From NCBI GenBank assembly GCA_948847595.1, contig CAQOGY010000013.1, positions 12,602 to 76,601 of the forward strand: a stretch of 64,000 nt of DNA, written 5' to 3'. The position numbers were made by a program, and so were the translations under genes. The stretch is from an uncultured Bacteroides sp. Its GTDB lineage: Bacteria > Bacteroidota > Bacteroidia > Bacteroidales > Bacteroidaceae. Numbering within the stretch: position 1 is the stretch's first letter; the number at the start of each line of letters is the position of its first letter. Of this stretch, positions 56,705-63,959 are shown piece after piece. The notes below the pieces were generated by a model. It was not told the origin of the DNA and made no database searches. It saw only the letters and a program-made list of their open reading frames with translations.

Positions 56705-57034
56705 TTAATGCTTATTCGTTCGTGAGCATGTACTCTTGCAAGTGCTATAGCATGAACCTTTACAGCTTGTGTTACAACTGTAAGGTACATTAATAGCTAA
56801 TGCCTTACACGTTGATGCACAATGTCTTGTACACACAGAGTTACAATTTCCCTTACAACTTCCACCGTTACTGCTACCGTCTTCGTTACCTTCAACTGGT
56901 GGTTCATCAATTTCACATGAAGTGAGAATACCTGGTAATGCAGTCAATGCTATTGCCGGAAGTACAAGTCCTGCTGCTTTTTTAAAGAACTGTCTTCTAG
57001 AAATTAGTTCGTCGTTATTATTTTTCTTTTTCAT
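56705..57034 (-). CDS. CXXX-repeat RiPP precursor with Tat-like lipoprotein signal
   Basis: A 109-residue peptide. Residues 1-40 form a leader/signal: SRRQFFKKA twin-arginine motif (12-20), a hydrophobic segment, and a lipobox LTSC with Cys40. An acidic/Gly linker (41-59) follows. The core has ten cysteines in two pentads with exact four-residue spacing: Cys60, 64, 68, 72, 76 and Cys87, 91, 95, 99, 103, separated by ALAINVPYS. The X residues are mostly Ser, Thr, Gly, Asn and Lys. It lies directly upstream of the radical SAM maturase. The likely path is modification in the cytosol, export folded by Tat, and lipid anchoring. The product structure and function are unknown. Confidence 0.85.
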   Translation of the reverse strand: MKKKNNNDELISRRQFFKKAAGLVLPAIALTALPGILTSCEIDEPPVEGNEDGSSNGGSCKGNCNSVCTRHCASTCKALAINVPYSCNTSCKGSCYSTCKSTCSRTNKH

Positions 57035-57053
57035 AAATGTAATCCTTTAAATA

Positions 57054-57602
57054 TTAGAAATAAAAACCTGTCTTTACATAAAAATGAGAAGAGCCTTTAT
57101 CGTTCCCGAACTTCTGTAAGCCACAACTAAGAGTGAACTTTTTGTACTTTATACCTGGTCCGAATTCGCAATAGAAAGAAGTTTTACCACCTGACGGCTT
57201 CAGTGAGTGCCCTGCACCTAATGCCAAATCCACGAATGGCGAAAAGTCAGAGGTCACAGGATAAAAGCCTCGCAAATCGACATACCCTGTCATGGCAAAA
57301 CGTAAACCTTGACCTTTGTAATAATGCGTTAACATATGAGCATCTACACCAATTGATGTCTGAAGATAATCCCCCCACATGATTCCATGAAGCATTCCCA
57401 ACATGGCACGGGCAGAATACGTCTTCGCATCGTTCACAGTCGAACTCGTTCCATAACCAATATGCATCCCTCCTGCATATTTGGGTGTCCAATCGATTGC
57501 ATGGCCCAGTGAAGGAAACACAGCCAGCATAAAGCAAAACAATCCGACTTTCTTTAAGAACCGACTATGCAAGCCGTTTCTCTGTTTCTGATTCTTTTTC
57601 AT
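57054..57602 (-). CDS. Small outer membrane beta-barrel protein
   Basis: A 182-residue protein with a signal peptide (FPSLGHA cleavage region near residue 36). The mature part has alternating amphipathic strands, Gly and aromatic-rich turns (YAGGMHIGYG, RFAMTGYVDLRGFYP, VDLALGAGHSL, GPGIKYKKFTLSCG) and ends with KTGFYF, the terminal aromatic signature for outer membrane insertion. Predicted 8-stranded OmpX-like barrel. It sits 19 bp upstream of the CXXX precursor, so it is probably co-produced with it. A role in presenting or anchoring the modified lipoprotein is inference. Confidence 0.75.
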   Translation of the reverse strand: MKKNQKQRNGLHSRFLKKVGLFCFMLAVFPSLGHAIDWTPKYAGGMHIGYGTSSTVNDAKTYSARAMLGMLHGIMWGDYLQTSIGVDAHMLTHYYKGQGLRFAMTGYVDLRGFYPVTSDFSPFVDLALGAGHSLKPSGGKTSFYCEFGPGIKYKKFTLSCGLQKFGNDKGSSHFYVKTGFYF

Positions 57603-57641
57603 AAATAATTAATTTAAGTGAATATTAAAGTGACTTCAATC

Positions 57642-58859
57642 CTATTTTATCTCTCGAACAAGCATCCCCGGATAAAAATCGCCGCCACTAACCTTGACAA
57701 AAGTTGTAGCTTTCAAATCTGCTCCATAAGCCCCCTCTTCTGCTGCCATATAACGGTTATCCCATATTTTATCGGCAACAGGTTTAATAATGCCCATCCG
57801 TTTGTATTCAATCTTACCTTCTACTTCTCTGGCCTCAAGAACTTCAAATCTGGAATTTTTGTCGATGCCTTCTTTTTGTCCTATCTGCACTGTTATAGCC
57901 GGATCCACATTCAAGATTGGAGCTTTTATTTTAAACTGTTCATATTTCTTTTGTAAGTCAGCCACATTTTCATCAATAGCCCGTTGGCAGGCTTTACGAA
58001 TCATTTGCAAGGGTTCTTCTTCTTTTATTCCCAAGAAAGACGTTTTAGCACCACTGGATTCCACTTCACCAACATATTTCATCTGAAACGCCCCCCGATT
58101 CTTCTCGAAGGCAAACTTCTTTTGCTCATCCGCTTTCTCCGAGTAGTAAAGAGTATAAAACTGATTTGAAATTTCTTCATTCCATATCAGTTGATAAAGA
58201 CGAGTATGTATTTTCACAGAGAAGCCCTTTAGTGTCGCTATAATATCACCATAATTTTGTCCCAATTTTACATAATCGCTATTGCCGGTAGCCATTCCGG
58301 CAACACCGCCAAGTACAGTCAAAGCCAGTCCCCATGTTTTGGCACGGGCGTTTTTATCTATATAGCGAACCTCATTTACCAATAAGTAAGTATTTCCTAT
58401 TAAATCCTCTCCAGCATCTTGCAACATGGCTATCCCTCTCTTTGAGCGTTTTGCCAGTTCCTTATCAAATTCTGACGCATTATAAAGACCGCGTTCTTTT
58501 ACCAGTTCCATGTCACACTCCCCCGTTAGAATGTTCCTATTAAACCATTTCCCTACAAGTCGGCTGGCTATATGGTTACGATTGATAAAGTCCGTAATAT
58601 CCTCTGTATATTTTCCTTTACAGTCTACAACAACAGCATTTATACTCAGCCCATGATCATTATATTTATCAGGAACGGGAATCGCCAGGAACTGTTCTTT
58701 TATCTCGTCACAGAAATCCTGTTCGCTATGGCTTACAAGTATGCTATAGATAGAACTACGACGATATTTCATATCTTGCTGAACGGTTTCCTGTGCCCCA
58801 GACTCAGAAAACACGAACGTTACCAATAGTACCGTTATCAAAAGTCTTACATTTCTCAT
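57642..58859 (-). CDS. Secreted envelope protein of unknown function
   Basis: A protein of about 405 residues. The frame opens at 58883, overlapping the previous gene, but the ATG at 58859 starts a good signal peptide (FVFSESGAQE) 11 bp after the upstream stop and is preferred. The middle has a short Gly/Ala-rich hydrophobic stretch (GLALTVLGGVAGMATGN) that may be membrane-associated. The C-terminal about 100 residues (VDPAITVQIGQKEGIDKNSRFEVLEAREVEG, ending FYPGMLVREIK) resemble the small beta domain at the end of FlgT-like envelope proteins. I do not recognise a family. It is in the directon between the WG-repeat gene and the beta-barrel gene. Confidence 0.6.
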   Translation of the reverse strand: MRNVRLLITVLLVTFVFSESGAQETVQQDMKYRRSSIYSILVSHSEQDFCDEIKEQFLAIPVPDKYNDHGLSINAVVVDCKGKYTEDITDFINRNHIASRLVGKWFNRNILTGECDMELVKERGLYNASEFDKELAKRSKRGIAMLQDAGEDLIGNTYLLVNEVRYIDKNARAKTWGLALTVLGGVAGMATGNSDYVKLGQNYGDIIATLKGFSVKIHTRLYQLIWNEEISNQFYTLYYSEKADEQKKFAFEKNRGAFQMKYVGEVESSGAKTSFLGIKEEEPLQMIRKACQRAIDENVADLQKKYEQFKIKAPILNVDPAITVQIGQKEGIDKNSRFEVLEAREVEGKIEYKRMGIIKPVADKIWDNRYMAAEEGAYGADLKATTFVKVSGGDFYPGMLVREIK

Positions 58860-58870
58860 TTCTTTATTCT

Positions 58871-60931
58871 TTAATAGTCCCACATATCATTTTCAATAGT
58901 CCCTGTCAATTCACATTTATTGCGCTCCTGATTGTTTCTAATCATAAATTTGTAAGTATCTATTTCTGTCCATGCTCCCATCTTTTGATTGAGCATCTGC
59001 GAATAAGCCTTCATTGCCAAGTTTCCATTTGGCATTATACAAGGAACCAAGACCTTACCATCAGAAGAAATACAACCGACCTTATTGTTCTTGTCCCAGA
59101 CTACCGCAACTCCCTCAAAATCTCTATTAAAGTTTCTAAAGCCCGTATATCCTGCACTAAAGGCCAATTGGTTTGTTTCGGTTGACAGGCAATACCATAA
59201 ACCTTTGTTTTCTTTCTGCACCCACATTAATTTTGGTTTCCATTCTTCTTTAGCAGCTGTATTATTCCACTTACATTCCACAGCCATCTTATTATCCGGT
59301 TCTATTTCGCCCCAACCGGATTTTGTTCGCACGCTAGCCCAACCATATTTAAATGATTGCGCAGATTCATACATAGCCGGAATTACAAATTCCCCTTTTT
59401 TATCAAGGAATCCATACAACCCGCCTTTATCCTTTTGTGCACACATAAGTCCTTCGCTTACAGGACTGATCAGATTATAAGAAGGAGATATAATTTCATG
59501 TCCGAGGCTATCTATAATACCACATTTATCACCATTCTTGACTACATATACGCTCTCCCTCATAGGAAGGATCAAACTATAATTTTTAGAAATCTTACGA
59601 CCTTCCTTATCTATCAGATATTGTTCTTTATGAGTAGCGATGACAGCATTTCCCTTTTCAAAAGGAGTGACTACCTCAACGTCTATCCAATCCTTAAAAA
59701 GTAATTTACCCGATTCTATAGTATAATAATTAGACTGAACTTTTTTCTTCTTCTCACGAGCTACAGTAATAAATCCATTATTAGGGCTATAAGCCAAATC
59801 ATACTTATCCGGTGGCAGCAACATTGTACCATTCCCATCAAATATGCCTATTTTATGAAAAAACTTCTCATTCGATTTCCTATAATCATATTTATGCATT
59901 TCTCCATTCAAGCTAGAGAAACCAAACTTATTAGACACTACAATGTAAGTGTTTTTAGTCATGGATAACTTGCCAAACTTTTTCGGAGACAGGAAACTAT
60001 ATGTCAATAATTCAAAGCTACCGCATTCTTCCGCTAATTTCCGATCTGCCTCAGACATTTTTTCCAGATATGACTCATTCAATTCTTTCGTATGGCTTTC
60101 CACATATTTTTTCGTTTCCGAAAAATCAAACTCGGAAGATACATCAAAACTAAACTTAAACAGATTTGGAGTGTACCGCATTAACGCATAACCGTCTTTT
60201 TTTATTTTTCTAAGTTGTTTGATGTATTCCGGATCATTATAAATCGAAGCCATCAATGGATTCGCATCCGGTGTCAATTCATCAAAAGTTCCAATAGCTT
60301 TGTATTTTACAGGAACAATAAGATCACCATTACGTTTGTACACACCAAACTTTCCGCCTTTCACAATATCCTTATTCTTTTTCTTATCAAATTTGCCACC
60401 TTCGTTTACCCAACAATATCCACGCTCGTTGAAAGTGCCGACCGCAGTATATTTACAAGGAATAAAAACATGGAAACTATCATCTATATAACCATATTTT
60501 CCACCTTTCATTACATAGGCAAGCCCATCCTTAAACAGACCAATCTCGTCATACTCAGCTTTCATTATTATATCTCCCCGCCGATTGATATATCCCCATT
60601 TTGCACCGGTGAGAATGCCGTCTTTTACACTTCCACCTTCCGCAATCTTGCAATAATCGCCATTCCACTCGTACATCTCCGAGTACTTAATCTTTATAAC
60701 CTCTTTGCCTCTTGCATCAATATATCCCCACTTCTCCCCTTTTTTAACTTTCGCCTTACCATCAATAAAAGGATAAGCTTCCTTGAATTTGTAATCAATT
60801 ACTTTCTTGCCATCGAGGTCTACATATCCCCATTTCCCTTTCCCATTTTGTTCGGGAATAAGAGTTTGCGCATTCAATATTGATGTCCCCATCACTAGAT
60901 AGAAAACAATCATCCAACAAATACGATTCAT
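58871..60931 (-). CDS. Secreted WG-repeat protein
   Basis: A protein of about 686 residues. A GTG at 60952 extends the frame, but the ATG at 60931 precedes a clear signal peptide (SILNAQ) and is chosen. At least nine WG repeats of about 35 residues are visible, for example KWGYVDLDGKKVI, KWGYIDARGKEVI, AKWGYINRRGDIIM, KYGYIDDSFHVFI, KFGVYKRNGDLIV, KCGIIDSLGHEII, LYGFLDKKGEFVI and KVGCISSDGKVLV. WG repeats form a beta-propeller-like or solenoid binding platform. A less repetitive insert lies at about 240-350. It shares tight spacing with both neighbours (1-22 bp), so it belongs to the same transcript. Probably an exported protein-interaction module. Confidence 0.85.
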   Translation of the reverse strand: MNRICWMIVFYLVMGTSILNAQTLIPEQNGKGKWGYVDLDGKKVIDYKFKEAYPFIDGKAKVKKGEKWGYIDARGKEVIKIKYSEMYEWNGDYCKIAEGGSVKDGILTGAKWGYINRRGDIIMKAEYDEIGLFKDGLAYVMKGGKYGYIDDSFHVFIPCKYTAVGTFNERGYCWVNEGGKFDKKKNKDIVKGGKFGVYKRNGDLIVPVKYKAIGTFDELTPDANPLMASIYNDPEYIKQLRKIKKDGYALMRYTPNLFKFSFDVSSEFDFSETKKYVESHTKELNESYLEKMSEADRKLAEECGSFELLTYSFLSPKKFGKLSMTKNTYIVVSNKFGFSSLNGEMHKYDYRKSNEKFFHKIGIFDGNGTMLLPPDKYDLAYSPNNGFITVAREKKKKVQSNYYTIESGKLLFKDWIDVEVVTPFEKGNAVIATHKEQYLIDKEGRKISKNYSLILPMRESVYVVKNGDKCGIIDSLGHEIISPSYNLISPVSEGLMCAQKDKGGLYGFLDKKGEFVIPAMYESAQSFKYGWASVRTKSGWGEIEPDNKMAVECKWNNTAAKEEWKPKLMWVQKENKGLWYCLSTETNQLAFSAGYTGFRNFNRDFEGVAVVWDKNNKVGCISSDGKVLVPCIMPNGNLAMKAYSQMLNQKMGAWTEIDTYKFMIRNNQERNKCELTGTIENDMWDY

Positions 60932-60953
60932 ATTACCATTTTTTAGTTGCACA

Positions 60954-61877
60954 TTATTTTATCACATTAATTTCCGTCTGCTGCCCTTTTCCGTAAGCCA
61001 TTCCGATTTCCTTGGCAGCATTTATCTGTTCTTTTACTAAATCAACGTTGTCGTCATAAACTTTCATCTCATGTTGCACCTCTACCTGTACCCGACCTTT
61101 TATCTCAGTATAGAGTGATTCTGCCTTAGAATAAGCAGAGGATTTAGGATCTATCAAAGACAACCAATAGCAAGCTTCCCCGGCAGCAGCCCCTGTTTGA
61201 TCGGCTGTCCATATCCTACGGGCTTTCTTCAAATAGTTCTCACCTATTCTATCCCGCGCTTTTGGATAAATAGCTATTATCTCACGAGTCACTTCATCAT
61301 ATCGGTTACAACATTCCGGCACAGAAGCCAACAAGTTAAAAGCCTCTTCATACTTTTCCAGACCACCCAACCGATGTGCCTGTGACACAATCTGCGCCGT
61401 ATGCTGATTGTAATAGGCCAAAACTTTACCTTTTGCTCCTTTGATGAAATCCAGCAATTTCTTGTTTTGCGGATTTATCAACCGTATGGCATTCTGCATG
61501 GCTTTCGTCTCTGTAGCACCTGCCCCTCTTACATTGACAACCAGAGTTGCCATCGTTTTCATACCTGCCCTATCCACCAGTTTGAGAATAATGTCACATT
61601 GGTAAGTCGCACTTGCCGGAATAGTAGGCACGACCTCTTTCTGTATTCCTACAACATCTGCTGTAAGAAAAAACTGAGTATAAAAGAAATCGGATGAAAT
61701 ACCTTGAGAAACTACCAACTGTTCCATTTTAGAACGTAAATATTCTTGCTGCATTTCATTCACCCCATCAATACTCTCCGCCATTAACACAGCGATAGGA
61801 GTGTCACACTCCTCTTGCGCCGATATTCCACTGGAAAACATCAGCAACACCATAAATACACCTATAATCTTTTTCAT
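60954..61877 (-). CDS. Secreted protein, LPP20/CsgG-neighbour-like, unknown function
   Basis: A 307-residue protein with a signal peptide (SGISAQE). Residues about 50-150 contain an alpha/beta domain with YQCDIILKLVDRAG and TLVVNVRGAGATETKAMQNAI, similar in style to LPP20-type or CsgG-associated envelope proteins. Residues about 165-270 look helical and TPR-like (GGLEKYEEAFNLLASVPEC, then regular Ala/Tyr spacing). Acidic and Gln-rich C-terminus. It is 8 bp downstream of the DUF6175-type gene and immediately upstream of the WG-repeat gene. A lineage-specific envelope complex component is the best description; no enzymatic motif is present. Confidence 0.6.
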   Translation of the reverse strand: MKKIIGVFMVLLMFSSGISAQEECDTPIAVLMAESIDGVNEMQQEYLRSKMEQLVVSQGISSDFFYTQFFLTADVVGIQKEVVPTIPASATYQCDIILKLVDRAGMKTMATLVVNVRGAGATETKAMQNAIRLINPQNKKLLDFIKGAKGKVLAYYNQHTAQIVSQAHRLGGLEKYEEAFNLLASVPECCNRYDEVTREIIAIYPKARDRIGENYLKKARRIWTADQTGAAAGEACYWLSLIDPKSSAYSKAESLYTEIKGRVQVEVQHEMKVYDDNVDLVKEQINAAKEIGMAYGKGQQTEINVIK

Positions 61878-61885
61878 GATATTTT

Positions 61886-62836
61886 CTATTTATCCCCTAT
61901 AATCAATTGACATCTTCCCAATCCGTGTGGAATTACCTTGCAGACAAGATTGTACGGTGGCTTGCGCAACATCTTTCTCAATTCTTTCACAAAATCTTCC
62001 GTATCTATCGCTTTGCCATTTTCATTTATCATTGGAATTCGAACCTGATTGAACATGGCAAAATTCTCCGAGCCTTCCGCTTTCAAAAACCTACCTTTCA
62101 CACAATGCTTTTCCAGCCATTCTTCAATCACATCAATCAGCTCATTTTCACCGTACTCAGTTTCCAGATCAATACCCGCTCCTGTATCAAACACATTTAT
62201 ATCAATAGAGACTTCTCTGCCATTTTCAAACAAATTGTCGAAGTGAGCCTGCAACTGTGAAGTAAAATTATCCATATTAACTAAAATGGCTTCTTCAACC
62301 AATACAGGTATCTCGGCCGAAAAAGAAGGTTGCCCTGTTCCTTGTGCACCTGCCACCTGCATATTGGTGCAAGCATCTATCCCACGCAAATTATAGGTTA
62401 CCGATTTCTTCGGCCCCAACACATTCACGCTCCAGTCAACTTCCAGAATGATGTCACATTTAGCGGTTCGTTTCAAAACATCAAGTGCTGTTTCCGTCAA
62501 CACGGCACCCGAATTCTTACTCAAAGTCATAGCATTTCTGGCATTCATCATTTCCATATTTTTTATAGAAGTGGAAAGGTCTTTCAAAGGAAACCCTTTG
62601 TCAGCCATCAAAATACCTATCTTAGAAATGACATTCATCAAATCCTTATCCTGCGCCAGTGCTTTCTTATAGTCCGGAAATGTTTCGCTTCCCAATTCTG
62701 TAGTTCTTTCAAACACATATCCTTTTTCATTACACCAAGGTAAACTGGGAACGACCATAAGTTCCGGTTTCTTTGCTTGTCCCAATAAGTTCAGTGAAAA
62801 GAAGAGTAGGACACATACATAATACATCCGTTTCAT
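61886..62836 (-). CDS. DUF6175-type secreted protein
   Basis: A 316-residue protein with a signal peptide (LNLLGQAKKP). The mature start PELMVVPSLPWCNEKGYV and the following DYKKALAQDKDLMNVISKIGILMADKGFPLKDL block match the Bacteroidetes family I recall as DUF6175. The central CDIILEVDWSVNVLGPKKSVTYNLRGIDACT strand pair parallels the neighbouring 307-residue protein, so the two may share a fold. No catalytic motif is seen. It is the second gene of the directon. Confidence 0.68.
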   Translation of the reverse strand: MKRMYYVCVLLFFSLNLLGQAKKPELMVVPSLPWCNEKGYVFERTTELGSETFPDYKKALAQDKDLMNVISKIGILMADKGFPLKDLSTSIKNMEMMNARNAMTLSKNSGAVLTETALDVLKRTAKCDIILEVDWSVNVLGPKKSVTYNLRGIDACTNMQVAGAQGTGQPSFSAEIPVLVEEAILVNMDNFTSQLQAHFDNLFENGREVSIDINVFDTGAGIDLETEYGENELIDVIEEWLEKHCVKGRFLKAEGSENFAMFNQVRIPMINENGKAIDTEDFVKELRKMLRKPPYNLVCKVIPHGLGRCQLIIGDK

Positions 62837-62860
62837 ATGCTGAGATTTTATAGTTACATA

Positions 62861-63361
62861 TTAAAAGCCTGAAGACAATCCTCTGATAATGTTATCGGTT
62901 TCCAATTGTTTTCGCAACTGATCTTTTGCCACAGAAATCACAGCACCTATTTTATATTGCCGTTTTGTTACTTTGACACGTTCAAACGTGCCTTCTACAA
63001 TAGTGGCAAAATTCAAATAGGCATTTTTCTTTTCGAAAAACTCATCAAAATATTCCTTGTTTTCTTCCTCTACAGATAAGTTTTTGGCAAATGGTTTCTG
63101 ACCGCCGCATTTCGTGCTACCAGTCACCCCCTTAAATATAATTCCATGAACAGCATATTTCCGGAGTGTCTCCGGTTTCAGATTAAGTTTATTTGCATAC
63201 ACCCAAACCTTTACAAGGTAAGTACCTTCTACTCCATTTCCTTCACAAATGATGTCATATCTCCTATCAATGTTCTGCTTCACATCCTGTCCGTACATTG
63301 ATATAGACTTGATAGAAAAAAGGAATAGAGCAATAACTATTAAGCAATTACGTCGTTTCAT
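62861..63361 (-). CDS. Small secreted protein of unknown function
   Basis: A 166-residue protein with a signal peptide (SISMYGQD). The mature part begins with a beta-rich CEGNGVEGTYLVKVWVYA segment and has two cysteines (in IICEG and TKCGG) that could pair in the periplasm. A helical acidic middle (VEEENKEYFDEFFEKKNAY) and a basic tail follow. I do not recognise a family. It is the promoter-proximal gene of the directon, 24 bp before the DUF6175-type gene, and begins 55 bp after the structured RNA candidate. Confidence 0.6.
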   Translation of the reverse strand: MKRRNCLIVIALFLFSIKSISMYGQDVKQNIDRRYDIICEGNGVEGTYLVKVWVYANKLNLKPETLRKYAVHGIIFKGVTGSTKCGGQKPFAKNLSVEEENKEYFDEFFEKKNAYLNFATIVEGTFERVKVTKRQYKIGAVISVAKDQLRKQLETDNIIRGLSSGF

Positions 63362-63415
63362 TCCCGCTTTTTATTTTGTCTGCTTATAGCCTCCCCGGAT
63401 TGGGCAATAATAAAT

Positions 63416-63688
63416 AAAAAAGGCATGGGAGTCTGTACTGTTGCTTATCTCAGTCTCAGGCTCTCGCATTGCCCGTCTGTAAGGATAAGCAACGCAGCTA
63501 GCCCACGCCTAGATGAGATATATAGAACACTATGCATAGCATAATGTTTAATCACACCTATAGTGGACGTTCTCCGTTGCCATATCCGCTTACAGACTAA
63601 GAATTTGCGAGATTCGAGACTGAAAGATATGTTTGGTAAACGCCTTTCTTAATAAAAATCCCCGCCACCCCCTCTGGGGCTAGCTGGA
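63416..63688 (-). ncRNA. Structured RNA candidate, long rod (6S-like shape)
   Basis: A consensus minus-strand promoter just upstream would start transcription near 63688. The transcript can fold as one continuous rod, with helices pairing 63640-63644 with 63422-63426, 63616-63629 with 63446-63457, 63607-63612 with 63462-63467, 63589-63597 with 63475-63483 (perfect 9 bp), 63576-63587 with 63484-63493, and 63563-63568 with 63501-63506. It ends in GCC followed by TTTTTT, an intrinsic-terminator-like 3' end at about 63416. An alternative perfect 10-bp hairpin (63440-63449 with 63484-63493) competes with the rod. The overall shape recalls 6S RNA, but sequence identity to known 6S RNA was not recognised. 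It might also be a leader RNA of the operon. Confidence 0.6.
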
Positions 63689-63693
63689 TGCTG

Positions 63694-63725
63694 CAAATAT
63701 AGAAAGTTAAATTAAGACTGACAAA
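63694..63725 (-). promoter_or_regulatory. Consensus Bacteroides promoter for the structured RNA
   Basis: On the minus strand, TTTG (-33; 63722-63725) and TATATTTG (-7; 63694-63701) are separated by exactly 20 bp. This is the only complete -33/-7 pair I found in the window, and suggests strong constitutive transcription into the structured RNA. Confidence 0.72.
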
Positions 63726-63858
63726 CTTTATTTTAATTATCTTACTTCTTTTTCTGTTGTCTATCATGTCAAAGAACGGTCCTAACCGCAACCGCAAATG
63801 AAGTATATAGTTCAATACTACATAATGCCAGCTCTATACGGTGATTTTGAAGTTTCGT

Positions 63859-63959
63859 TAATGGACGACTAGAGTTGGCTATTTGGTCAAATACAGTTGG
63901 CTACTTAGACGACACCAGTTGGCTGAACGGTCAACTGCATTCGGCGTAAGCATTCGGCC
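63859..63959. repeat. Tandem 22-bp repeats, four units
   Basis: AGTTGGCT occurs at 63873, 63895 and 63917, and the related ATTCGGCG at 63939, giving an exact 22-bp period. The 14-nt spacers alternate between a GACGAC-containing and a GGTCAA-containing type, so a 44-bp higher-order unit is visible. A further ATTCGGCC at 63952 breaks the phase. The period is not a multiple of three and there is no open frame across it. Possible regulator or iteron-type binding array for a gene beyond the right edge. The interval 63726-63858 shows nothing recognisable. Confidence 0.6.

Noticed and set aside
55486..56790. Longer radical SAM protein starting at 56790
   Set aside because: The extra 31 residues are read inside the Cys-rich precursor gene in another frame; the ATG at 56697 gives normal spacing.
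63416..63725. Retron msr-msd or diversity-generating element
   Set aside because: No reverse transcriptase gene is adjacent in the window and no variable repeat pair is seen; the rod fold with terminator fits a housekeeping-type RNA or leader better.
63597..63815. A 72-residue open frame on the minus strand near the window end
   Set aside because: It overlaps the promoter and 5' part of the structured RNA candidate, has no protein-like composition or RBS context, and is more simply explained as chance.
63859..63959. CRISPR array
   Set aside because: Unit length is 22 bp in total with 8-bp cores and similar spacers, far from CRISPR repeat/spacer dimensions, and no cas genes are present.
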